Part shown: in pieces, positions 1 to 5,241 of the stretch | How the letters are laid out: each line of letters begins with the position of its first letter | Numbering within the stretch: the first letter of the stretch is position 1 | Assembly: GCA_946478915.1 (NCBI GenBank) | Contig: CAMLER010000405.1 | Location: forward strand, 1-5,241 | DNA length: 5,241 nucleotides | Source: an uncultured Chryseolinea sp. | GTDB taxonomy: Bacteria; Bacteroidota; Bacteroidia; Cytophagales; Cyclobacteriaceae | Direction: 5' to 3' | Program-made: the position numbers and the translations under genes | The notes under the pieces: model-generated | Databases searched by the model: none | Told to the model about the DNA's origin: nothing | Seen by the model: only the letters and a program-made list of their open reading frames with translations

Positions 1-150
1 TTCGCCATATTCGTCCTGAAAATCGTCTTCAAGGTCATGCAATTGCTCTTCTAAATTATCGTAAGTGGGGTCGTTGTAGTTGACTTTGCTCAATTCCTCG
101 CGCTTTCTTACAATTTCCAACAGTGCTCTATCCAGGGCTTTGACGTCCAT
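1..150 (-). CDS. Hypothetical acidic helical protein, N-terminal 50 residues only (runs off the window)
   Basis: The reading frame is open from the window edge to an ATG at 150-148 and codes for 50 residues starting MDVKALDRALLEIVRKREEL. The frame stays open upstream to a TGA at 201-199 but has no other ATG, so this start is the natural choice. Residues 1-22 form an amphipathic, mixed-charge helix. From residue 27 the chain is strongly acidic (many D/E, few K/R) with spacing suggestive of helix or coiled coil. There are no cysteines, signal peptide or membrane segments in the visible part. I do not recognise the family and assign no function. It is transcribed divergently from the phosphohexomutase gene, sharing a 150-base spacer. 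No Shine-Dalgarno motif precedes the start, as is common in Bacteroidota. The C-terminal part lies outside the window, so total length is unknown. Confidence 0.72.
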   Translation of the reverse strand, partial: MDVKALDRALLEIVRKREELSKVNYNDPTYDNLEEQLHDLEDDFQDEYGE

Positions 151-271
151 ATCATTATTTTCTGTAAAGATTAAAGAAATCGATGAATTACAAAAGATTC
201 ACATCTGCTGTTTTTAATATATAATTCTTAAAAATTTATTACCCGAAAGTCAAATATGAATGTCGCTTCTT

Positions 272-279
272 TATTTTTG
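272..279 (+). promoter_or_regulatory. Possible -7 promoter element (TATTTTTG) for the phosphohexomutase operon
   Basis: TATTTTTG matches the TAnnTTTG -7 consensus used by the primary sigma factor of Bacteroidota. It lies 21 bases before the ATG at 301, which would give a leader of about 14 bases. No TTTG (-33) element stands at the usual distance upstream, so the match is only half of a promoter. The surrounding spacer 151-300 is A/T-rich and must also hold the start region of the divergent gene, for which I see no clear promoter. Confidence 0.35.
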
Positions 280-300
280 GCACACTATTAAAACCAACCA

Positions 301-2031
301 ATGGATAAACTCTTACAACTTGTTCAGTCCAAAGCAAAAAGCTGGCTCGACAGTCCGGTCATCGACAATGCTACTAAAAAAGAAGTGGAACGGCTTTTAG
401 CAAAGGAGGATCCAAAAGAGCTTATTGACAATTTCTACAAAGATCTTGAATTCGGAACGGGTGGTCTGCGCGGCGTTATGGGAGCAGGTTCAAACTGCAT
501 GAACCAATACATGGTTGGCATTGCCACTCAGGGACTAGCAAATTATCTGAACAAAACTTTTCCGGGTAAAAAAATAAAAGCTGCTATTGCCTACGACAGC
601 CGTAATAACAGCGCATTCTTTGCCCAGGTAACTGCAAATATCTTTTCAGCCAACGGCATTGACGTGTACATGTTCTCTGAATTAAGGCCTACGCCGATGC
701 TGTCTTTTGCTATCCGTCATCTTAACTGCGACTCTGGTATCGTCATTACAGCATCACATAATCCAAAAGAATACAACGGATACAAGGCGTACTGGAACGA
801 TGGTGGACAAGTAGTTCCACCTCATGATAAAAATATCATTAAAGAAGTGAAGTTGATTACTTCATTTGAGCAAGTAAAATTCGAAGGCGTATCATCGCGA
901 ATCCACACAATTGGGCCGGAAGTGGAAAAGGCATACTATGATGAGGTAAAGAAGTTAATTCCAAACAAGGAAGTAATCGCCCGTCACCATGCTATACCCC
1001 TGGTATATTCGAGCATCCACGGTTCCGGTATAACAATGGTACCGGAATGTCTCAAACAAATTGGTTTTACCAACATCCAGGTGGTTGCAGAGCAGGAGAA
1101 GCCCGACGGAAATTTTCCGACAGTTCAATCACCAAATCCCGAAGAACAGTCGGCAATGCGACTGGTTATCGAAAAGGGTAAGTCGGTAGGCGCGACAATG
1201 GTGATGGCAACAGATCCAGACACTGATCGGGTAGGTATCGGTGTTAAAAAATCAGATGGTGATTTCATTTTACTCAACGGTAATCAGGCGTTCAGCCTGA
1301 TGATGTATTTTATTCTAAAGAATCTCAAGAATAAAAGAGACGCCTACATAGCAAAGACGATCGTGACCTCGGAGCTGGTTGATGAAATGGCGGCCCGCCT
1401 TGGAGTTGAATGTTACAATACTCTTACAGGTTTTAAATACATAGCCGAACTAATGGGAAAATTGGACGGCGTCAAACGTTTTGTTGCGGCAGGTGAAGAG
1501 AGCTATGGCTATATGGTGGGTGACTTTGTGAGGGACAAGGATGCTGTATCTGCCTGCGCCTTTTTTGCAGCTATGGCGGCGAGCGCAACCGATGAAAAGA
1601 AGTCCATGTACGATTGGCTCATCGATATGTATGTCGAGTTTGGTTATTATAAGGAAACATTGTTTAATATTACTAAAAAAGGTCAGCAGGGTGAGCAAGA
1701 GATAAAGTCGATGATGGAAAAATTCCGGAACAATCCTCCGGAAGAGATCATAGGAAGCAAGGTTACCCGCATCCTGGATTATAAATCACTCATCGAACAA
1801 GATCAGACAACAGGTGAAAAAAAATCTTTGAATTTCCCTGTGTCCGATGTATTGCAATTTTATTTGGAAGATGGAAGTAAAGTATCTGTGCGACCTTCAG
1901 GTACTGAGCCGAAAATCAAATTTTATATGGCGGTGCAGTCCCCTCTTCGCTCGAGGGAGGAATTCGCAGCCGTAACAGAACAGCTTGATAAAAAAATAAA
2001 AGGTCTTGAGCAATATTTACTTTCAGTCTAA
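301..2031 (+). CDS. Phospho-sugar mutase (phosphoglucomutase/phosphomannomutase, alpha-D-phosphohexomutase family)
   Basis: This cytoplasmic enzyme moves phosphate between C1 and C6 of a hexose, most likely glucose-1-phosphate and glucose-6-phosphate, linking glycolysis to polysaccharide and nucleotide-sugar synthesis. All four family signatures are present. The N-terminal domain has FGTGGLRG at 51-58. The catalytic phosphoserine loop TASHNP is at 150-155, with Ser152 as the phosphate carrier. The metal-binding loop DPDTDR is at 305-310 and the sugar-binding loop GEESYGY at 398-404. The C-terminal phosphate-binding loop RPSGTEPKIK is at 531-540. The length of 576 residues and the long N-terminal extension before FGTGG fit the PgcA/PGM2-like branch of about 570-600 residues, rather than the roughly 450-residue bacterial ManB/GlmM branch. 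Substrate preference (glucose or mannose) cannot be read from sequence alone. The ATG at 301 suits the family N-terminus, but no Shine-Dalgarno motif is seen. The stop overlaps the next gene by one base. Confidence 0.95.
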   Translation: MDKLLQLVQSKAKSWLDSPVIDNATKKEVERLLAKEDPKELIDNFYKDLEFGTGGLRGVMGAGSNCMNQYMVGIATQGLANYLNKTFPGKKIKAAIAYDSRNNSAFFAQVTANIFSANGIDVYMFSELRPTPMLSFAIRHLNCDSGIVITASHNPKEYNGYKAYWNDGGQVVPPHDKNIIKEVKLITSFEQVKFEGVSSRIHTIGPEVEKAYYDEVKKLIPNKEVIARHHAIPLVYSSIHGSGITMVPECLKQIGFTNIQVVAEQEKPDGNFPTVQSPNPEEQSAMRLVIEKGKSVGATMVMATDPDTDRVGIGVKKSDGDFILLNGNQAFSLMMYFILKNLKNKRDAYIAKTIVTSELVDEMAARLGVECYNTLTGFKYIAELMGKLDGVKRFVAAGEESYGYMVGDFVRDKDAVSACAFFAAMAASATDEKKSMYDWLIDMYVEFGYYKETLFNITKKGQQGEQEIKSMMEKFRNNPPEEIIGSKVTRILDYKSLIEQDQTTGEKKSLNFPVSDVLQFYLEDGSKVSVRPSGTEPKIKFYMAVQSPLRSREEFAAVTEQLDKKIKGLEQYLLSV

Positions 2032-2546
2032 TGTCAGTTCCCATGATCACCGTAGTTGAAACCTTATTAAAGTTGTATGATCGTGACCTGCTGCGATTAG
2101 AGGAAGAGATCAACTTATATCCTACTGACGAATCAATTTGGAAGCTCAGTGGTGCAATAAAAAATACCGGAGGTAACTTGTGTCTTCACCTTTGCGGAAA
2201 CCTTCAGCATTACATTGGAAAAAATCTTGGTCGCATCGCCTATGAACGAAACCGCGACAATGAATTTGCAGCTCAAGGTATTTCCAAAGCTGAATTGATC
2301 GCCGAAGTGCAAAAGACGCGGCAAACCGTTCGTGAAAGTTTGGAAACACTGAAACCCAGCATTCTGGAAACAGAATATCCGGAGAAGGTTTACGAATATT
2401 CCGTAACAACCGGATACTTTCTCATTCATCTCATTGCTCACCTGAGTTATCATCTTGGGCAAATCAATTATCATCGGAGAATGTTGACGACAGTTGACAG
2501 CGATCAGCAATCAGCCGACAGCATTCAGTCTTCGGTTGATGCGTAG
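2031..2546 (+). CDS. DinB-like / DUF1572-type putative metal-binding four-helix protein
   Basis: The 171-residue protein has the pattern of the DinB/YfiT superfamily: four-helix bundles that usually hold a divalent metal with three histidines and include some thiol-dependent transferases. Candidate ligands are His53 in LCLHLCGNLQH and the pair His137/His141 in HLSYHLGQINYHRR; His60, His133 and His148 lie nearby. The mid-helix LCLHLCGNL and late HLxxHxGQI patterns point to the DUF1572 branch. Substrate and role are unknown. The start codon lies in TAATG, overlapping the phosphohexomutase stop by one base, which suggests translational coupling and a shared transcript. The recognisable fold ends near residue 151. 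Residues 153-171, a Ser/Asp/Gln-rich tail, are encoded by a 7-bp repeat array that also supplies the TAG stop. The native C-terminus has therefore probably been replaced. The metal site lies upstream and appears intact. Confidence 0.85.
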   Translation: MSVPMITVVETLLKLYDRDLLRLEEEINLYPTDESIWKLSGAIKNTGGNLCLHLCGNLQHYIGKNLGRIAYERNRDNEFAAQGISKAELIAEVQKTRQTVRESLETLKPSILETEYPEKVYEYSVTTGYFLIHLIAHLSYHLGQINYHRRMLTTVDSDQQSADSIQSSVDA

Positions 2547-2663
2547 TTCGTTATCCGTTATTCGTTATTCGTTAATCGTTATCCGTTCCGATAGCTTCGG
2601 AATCCGTTGTTCGATATTCTTTATTCCCTGTTCATTATTCGTTATTCATTATTCCATTATTCG
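2488..2663. repeat. Degenerate heptanucleotide tandem array, consensus TTATTCG in its main part
   Basis: From 2488 to 2655 the sequence divides into 24 consecutive 7-base units with no insertion or deletion; after one extra base (2656) a 25th unit, TTATTCG, sits at 2657-2663. The first six units (2488-2529) are of a CAGC type, for example TGACAGC, GATCAGC, AATCAGC and CGACAGC. Units 7 and 8 are transitional. From 2544 on, units resemble TTATTCG: exact copies start at 2558, 2565, 2635 and 2657, with one-base variants such as TTATCCG (2551, 2579), TTAATCG (2572), TTATTCC (2621, 2649) and TTATTCA (2642). The array overlaps the last 59 bases of the DinB-like gene and fills the next 117. It resembles in form the short tandem heptamers known from filamentous cyanobacteria; relatedness is not implied. 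A reading frame through it is a by-product of repeats lacking stop codons. Confidence 0.85.
2586..2602. repeat. Short inverted repeat inside the heptad array (TTCCGA-N5-TCGGAA)
   Basis: A 6-base arm (2586-2591) and its exact complement (2597-2602) flank a 5-base loop, TAGCT. It interrupts the run of TTATTCG-like units but keeps their 7-base register. There is no T-tract after it, so it is not a typical terminator. It may be an insertion-prone or recombination-related core, or simply drift of the units. Confidence 0.4.
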
Positions 2664-2718
2664 TGGGTGTGGGATCTGGGCGTACTGCAGGAACTTCCAT
2701 CGAGCAAACCGATTAATT

Positions 2719-2739
2719 TTACCCGTTACTGATTACTAA
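2719..2739. repeat. Three further heptad units just upstream of mtaB
   Basis: TTACCCG, TTACTGA and TTACTAA follow each other at 2719, 2726 and 2733. Their start is exactly 70 bases (10 units) after the unit at 2649, so they share the phase of the main array. The stretch between (2664-2718) is not visibly repetitive and includes three GGG runs. This suggests that the array once spanned nearly the whole gap between the DinB-like gene and mtaB. Confidence 0.45.
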
Positions 2740-2762
2740 TTTTCTGCGTAAATTCGCGGCTC

Positions 2763-4082
2763 ATGAAAAAGGTCGCTTTTTATACCCTTGGCTGCAAACT
2801 CAATTACTCCGAGACGTCAACGATTGCTCGTTCTTTTGAGGAAAAAGGCTACAAAAAAGTCGGTTTTACCGAAACGCCCGACATTTTCATTATTAATACG
2901 TGCTCCGTTACGGAAAACGCGGACAAGAAATGTGCAAAGGTTGTCCGTGAAGCACGCGGCATTTCGCCAGACGCTTACGTGGCAATTATCGGGTGTTATG
3001 CTCAATTGAAGCCAACTGAAATTGCATCCATTCCAGGCGTTGACGCAGTCTTGGGGGCAGCCGAAAAATTCAGATTAATAGAATTGCTGGATGGGTTTGT
3101 GCGGCAGCCGAGGACGGAGGTATTTTCGTCGGATATTGAAGACGCCAACCGGTTTAACACATCCTACTCCCTACACGACAGAACACGAACCTTCCTCAAA
3201 GTTCAGGACGGTTGCGACTATTCATGCACCTTCTGCACAATACCCCTTGCGCGTGGCAAGAGTAGAAGCGACTCGGTCGCGAATATCGTGCAAACAGCGG
3301 AACAAATCGGCAAGACTGAAGTGCGCGAAATTGTCCTGACCGGCGTTAACACGGGAGACTTCGGATTGCGCGACGGAAAAAGAGAAGAACGTTTCATCGA
3401 CCTCATCACCGCGCTCGACAACGTGGAGGGTATTGATCGATTCAGAATATCTTCAATTGAGCCCAATTTACTTACCAATGAGATTATACAATTCGTAGCA
3501 AAGTCGAGAAAATTTGTTCCTCATTTCCACGTTCCGCTACAGTCCGGATCAAACAAAATTTTGAAACTTATGAAGCGCCGCTACCTGCGAGAATTGTATG
3601 CAGATCGCGTTCGCGAAATAAAATCTGCAATGCCGATGGCGTGCATAGGGGTGGATGTTATTGTTGGATTTCCAAGCGAATCTGATTCTGACTTTTTGGA
3701 GACGTATCAATTTTTAAATGAGTTGGATATTTCTTATTTGCACGTATTCACTTACTCCGAACGAGAGAACACGATAGCTGCTACACTTCCTGGACCAGTC
3801 CCAAAATCAGTGCGAGCTGAAAGGTCCAAAATGTTACATATTCTGTCAGACAAGAAACGCAGAAAATTTTACGAAGAGAATTTGACGCGCGTGGCAAGTA
3901 TTCTTTTCGAAAACGATGTTGAAGATGGATTGATGCATGGGTTCACTGAAAACTATATCCGTGTTGTTGCAAAATATGATCCGCTTCTTGTAAATGAAGT
4001 GAAGAAATATAGACTTGCAGAAATAAATCAAAACGGCGCGGTAGAATTGCAGGAACTGTCGGAGGAAGTTTTTGTTCACTAA
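2763..4082 (+). CDS. mtaB: tRNA (N6-L-threonylcarbamoyladenosine(37)-C2)-methylthiotransferase MtaB
   Basis: This radical-SAM methylthiotransferase adds a methylthio group to t6A37, giving ms2t6A in tRNAs that read ANN codons. The N-terminal UPF0004 domain (about 3-125) holds three cysteines for an auxiliary 4Fe-4S cluster: Cys11 in TLGCKLN, Cys47 in NTCSVTENADKKC and Cys78 in GCYAQ. The radical-SAM core follows with CxxxCxxC at Cys151, Cys155 and Cys158 (CDYSCTFCTIP), and with conserved LTGVNTGDFG (192-201) and FHVPLQSGS (255-263). A C-terminal region from about 372 matches the expected place of the RNA-binding TRAM domain. The length of 439 residues is normal. TLGCKLN and the GCYAQ form favour MtaB over MiaB or RimO. 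The start has no Shine-Dalgarno motif. It lies 23 bases after the last heptad unit, so its promoter must sit in or beside repeat-derived DNA; a weak TAATTTTC (2737-2744) resembles a -7 element. No hairpin terminator is seen right after the stop. Confidence 0.95.
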   Translation: MKKVAFYTLGCKLNYSETSTIARSFEEKGYKKVGFTETPDIFIINTCSVTENADKKCAKVVREARGISPDAYVAIIGCYAQLKPTEIASIPGVDAVLGAAEKFRLIELLDGFVRQPRTEVFSSDIEDANRFNTSYSLHDRTRTFLKVQDGCDYSCTFCTIPLARGKSRSDSVANIVQTAEQIGKTEVREIVLTGVNTGDFGLRDGKREERFIDLITALDNVEGIDRFRISSIEPNLLTNEIIQFVAKSRKFVPHFHVPLQSGSNKILKLMKRRYLRELYADRVREIKSAMPMACIGVDVIVGFPSESDSDFLETYQFLNELDISYLHVFTYSERENTIAATLPGPVPKSVRAERSKMLHILSDKKRRKFYEENLTRVASILFENDVEDGLMHGFTENYIRVVAKYDPLLVNEVKKYRLAEINQNGAVELQELSEEVFVH

Positions 4083-4311
4083 CCTTTTGACGTCGCGCCA
4101 AGCTCCATTTTTCAAAACGTTAATCGCCTTGTGTGTAACTAACCCAGACGGAACACGAATTATAAGTATTTGATATTCAGTGATTTAACTATTATCTCAT
4201 TTTGCATTTTACCTTTTCGCAGAAATAGCTTCGGGGAAATGGAACAAGTTCGCAACTTATGATGTTGAAAACTTGACGAAGACATCCATCCTTACATGAT
4301 TAATATAATTA
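4083..4311. other. Intergenic region after mtaB, no recognised gene
   Basis: This A/T-rich stretch holds no convincing reading frame on either strand and no clear terminator for mtaB. A possible promoter lies at 4201-4233. Downstream of it, CAAGTT (4245-4250) can pair in part with AACTT (4254-4258) or fully with AACTTG (4270-4275), so the leader could form two alternative weak hairpins. These stems are only five to six bases and may be chance. Confidence 0.4.
4201..4233 (+). promoter_or_regulatory. Possible Bacteroidota-type promoter upstream of the small hydrophobic frame
   Basis: TTTG at 4201-4204 and TAGCTTCG at 4226-4233 (seven of eight expected bases of TAnnTTTG allowing the two free positions) are separated by 21 bases, close to the usual spacing of -33 and -7 elements in Bacteroidota. 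A transcript would begin near 4240, about 70 bases before the ATG at 4312. Such short motifs are frequent in A/T-rich DNA, so the call is weak. Confidence 0.25.
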
Positions 4312-4494
4312 ATGACTAAAGAGGTTGTACGAATCGCAGGTGTTGTAGTTTTATTATTGTTATTAACCACTTTCATGATGATTACGATAACGTTTATTGC
4401 TGCTTTAGTAACGATTTTTTTGGTAGTTCCCAAAATTACTTTCCGACCTGTTTTCATTAAGGTTAGGGCGAACAATAGCCGCAGAAAATTCTAA
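4312..4494 (+). CDS. Putative small hydrophobic membrane protein with basic C-terminal tail
   Basis: This 60-residue frame starts MTKEVVRIAGVVV. Residues 6-39 are almost entirely hydrophobic (many V, L, I, M, T and A) and could form one long or two short membrane helices. Residues 41-60 form a basic tail with K, R, R, R and K near the end. Family and function are not recognised. Support for a real gene comes from the consistent membrane-plus-basic-tail design, a possible promoter upstream (4201-4233) and a hairpin terminator beginning 22 bases after the stop. Against it are the short length, the absence of a Shine-Dalgarno motif (weak evidence in this phylum) and an equally open antisense frame over the same bases, which I regard as its shadow. 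The shape recalls small stress or toxin-like membrane peptides, but nothing in the sequence proves this. Confidence 0.42.
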   Translation: MTKEVVRIAGVVVLLLLLTTFMMITITFIAALVTIFLVVPKITFRPVFIKVRANNSRRKF

Positions 4495-4516
4495 TTTACA
4501 TTGGCCTGAAATATTG

Positions 4517-4550
4517 AAGTCGTGGCAGACTGTACCAGTCACGACTTTTT
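4517..4550 (+). terminator. Rho-independent terminator (plus strand)
   Basis: AAGTCGTG (4517-4524) pairs perfectly with CACGACTT (4540-4547). Inside, ACTG (4529-4532) can pair with CAGT (4536-4539) around a three-base loop, leaving GCAG as a bulge. A run of five T (4546-4550) overlaps the end of the stem and is followed by AATAAT. On the minus strand the hairpin is followed by CAATATTT rather than a T-run, so it acts mainly on plus-strand transcripts, from the small frame at 4312 and possibly from mtaB. The original 3' end of the converging lolD gene overlaps it. Confidence 0.75.
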
Positions 4551-4652
4551 AATAATTCCGTCTTTGAGCTCGATTCGGCGATCTGCCATTTCGGAGAGGT
4601 GTTCGTTGTGGGTAACTATGACAAAAGTTTGTCCCGTGTCCTTTCGTAACTG
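4539..4652 (-). pseudogene. lolD: Out-of-frame C-terminal part of the LolD-like ATPase (H-loop region)
   Basis: In the -1 frame relative to the upstream ATPase reading, 37 codons run from CAG (4652-4650) to a TGA at 4541-4539. They start [20 protein letters not shown] and end with a short KDGIIKKS tail. This is what a LolD-type ATPase should have after its D-loop: the beta strand FVIVTH with the switch histidine (His196 in a restored protein), then a helix and the ELKDGII strand. Adding one base to the 7-base homopolymer at 4653-4659 joins it to the upstream frame to give a 218-residue protein, close to the usual 220-230. The segment has no start codon of its own in a sensible place. It is either a frameshift remnant, the product of slippage, or an artefact of a miscounted homopolymer. 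Confidence 0.8.
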
Positions 4653-5194
4653 AAAAAAAGAGCGTGTAGATCCAGCGCATTTTTTGAATCAAGGTTGCCA
4701 CTGGGTTCGTCCGCAAGAATTAATGCAGGCGAGTTGATCATAGCTCGTGCGACTGCAGTCCGCTGCTGTTCACCACCTGAAAGCTCAGACGGTTTATGAT
4801 GCATCCGATCCCCCAGCCCAAGCATCTCTAATAACTCCTGCCCTCTTTTTCTTACCTGTTGTTCGTCGCGACTGCCGATCAAACCTGGAATAATTATATT
4901 TTCCAATGCAGAGAATTCGGGGAGCAAATTGTGAAACTGAAAAACAAATCCCAGCGATTTATTGCGAAAGCTTGCAAGGTTTTTTGGCGATTGACTAAAC
5001 ACATCTTTATCATATATGAATACTTTTCCCTTATCGGGATGATCAAGTGTGCCTAGAATGTGAAGTAATGTACTCTTACCGGCGCCTGAAGCACCAACAA
5101 TGGCGACGATCTCTCCCTTGTGAATTTCCAGTTCAATTCCCTTGAGAACAGCAAGTTTACCATAGGATTTCTCAATCTGAGTCGCCCGTAACAT
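4616..5194 (-). CDS. lolD: LolD-like ABC transporter ATP-binding protein, frameshifted near its 3' end
   Basis: This ATPase would power an inner-membrane complex of the LolCDE/MacB type, which in Gram-negative bacteria releases lipoproteins for transport to the outer membrane. Visible motifs in order are Walker [10 protein letters not shown] (34-42), Q-loop Gln86 in [12 protein letters not shown], signature LSGGEQQR (138-145), Walker B ALILADEP (157-164, Asp162 and Glu163) and D-loop SGNLD (165-169). [12 protein letters not shown] and ADEPSGNLD are typical of the LolD branch, although MacB- or FtsE-type relatives cannot be fully excluded. As read, the protein ends after residue 192 with an unrelated 11-residue tail from Ser182 on and lacks the H-loop histidine. 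That missing part lies directly downstream in another frame (4539-4652). The permease partner is not in the window. The ATG at 5194 gives a family-like N-terminus ([12 protein letters not shown]); no Shine-Dalgarno motif precedes it. Confidence 0.88.
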   Translation of the reverse strand: MLRATQIEKSYGKLAVLKGIELEIHKGEIVAIVGASGAGKSTLLHILGTLDHPDKGKVFIYDKDVFSQSPKNLASFRNKSLGFVFQFHNLLPEFSALENIIIPGLIGSRDEQQVRKRGQELLEMLGLGDRMHHKPSELSGGEQQRTAVARAMINSPALILADEPSGNLDSKNALDLHALFFSYERTRDKLLS

Positions 5195-5241
5195 TGTTTG
5201 AGTTTGCGTGTTTCTTGAAATAAAGCCGTAAATAAACTAGT
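5195..5241 (-). other. Upstream leader of the LolD-like gene (window edge)
   Basis: The 47 bases before the ATG are A/T-rich and end in AAACTCAAACA, an A-rich leader of the kind seen before Bacteroidota genes. I see no full TAnnTTTG element, no hairpin and no reading frame here. The promoter or an upstream operon partner may lie beyond the window. Confidence 0.3.

Noticed and set aside
1941..1957. Inverted repeat CCCTC-N7-GAGGG near the 3' end of the phosphohexomutase gene
   Set aside because: It lies inside well-conserved coding sequence just after RPSGTEPKIKFY, has no T-tract, and is short enough to arise by chance.
2133..2510. Long minus-strand reading frames opposite the DinB-like gene
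   Set aside because: The plus-strand frame has clear DinB-type histidine motifs and operon context; the antisense frames show no family features.
2488..2663. CRISPR-like array
   Set aside because: Units are 7 bases, contiguous and degenerate, with no spacers or cas genes.
2665..2691. G-rich stretch that might form a G-quadruplex
   Set aside because: Only three GGG runs are present, with a final GG; this is below the usual four-run pattern.
2494..2739. An 81-codon plus-strand reading frame through the gap before mtaB
   Set aside because: It is a translation of the heptad repeats (recurring VIRYS/VIHYS-like peptides) with no domain or separate start signal; stop-free repeats create it.
4257..4475. 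72-codon minus-strand frame opposite the small hydrophobic frame
   Set aside because: Its Asn/Thr/Lys-rich sequence looks like the complement of hydrophobic codons, and no promoter or terminator fits it.
4859..5056. Plus-strand frame opposite the LolD-like gene
   Set aside because: It lies wholly over the ATPase motifs on the other strand and shows no recognisable protein features.

Overview
The window looks like a chromosomal segment of a Bacteroidota bacterium, probably of the Cytophagales type. The basis is the style of the encoded proteins, start codons without Shine-Dalgarno motifs, A/T-rich leaders and one -7-like element of the TAnnTTTG type. The lineage is inferred from sequence style and was not searched. 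Base composition is moderate and no transposase, integrase, phage gene, tRNA, rRNA or CRISPR array is visible.

Layout. At the left edge (1-150, minus) lies the first 50 codons of an unrecognised acidic, helical protein. A short divergent spacer (151-300) carries a likely promoter for the plus strand. There, a 576-residue alpha-D-phosphohexomutase (301-2031) overlaps by one base (TAATG) with a DinB/DUF1572-type four-helix protein (2031-2546), so the two probably form an operon. The end of the DinB gene and the gap after it (2488-2663) consist of a degenerate array of 7-bp units, consensus TTATTCG in its main part, kept in strict 7-base register; three more units lie at 2719-2739. Next comes mtaB (2763-4082, plus), the radical-SAM enzyme that makes ms2t6A37 in tRNA.

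The stretch 4083-4538 has no secure gene. It holds a possible small hydrophobic protein (4312-4494, plus) followed 22 bases later by a good hairpin-plus-T-tract terminator (4517-4550). Converging on it from the right is a LolD-like ABC ATPase (minus, start at 5194). Its frame breaks at a 7-base homopolymer (4653-4659): as read it stops at 4616, but one extra base would restore a 218-residue protein with its H-loop histidine and a stop at 4539, inside the terminator hairpin.

The genes are mainly housekeeping: sugar-phosphate interconversion, tRNA modification and lipoprotein trafficking. They do not form one pathway. The most unusual signals are the heptad array, which has replaced the end of the DinB gene, the frameshifted lolD, and the small hydrophobic reading frame. 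I see no convincing new multi-gene system.
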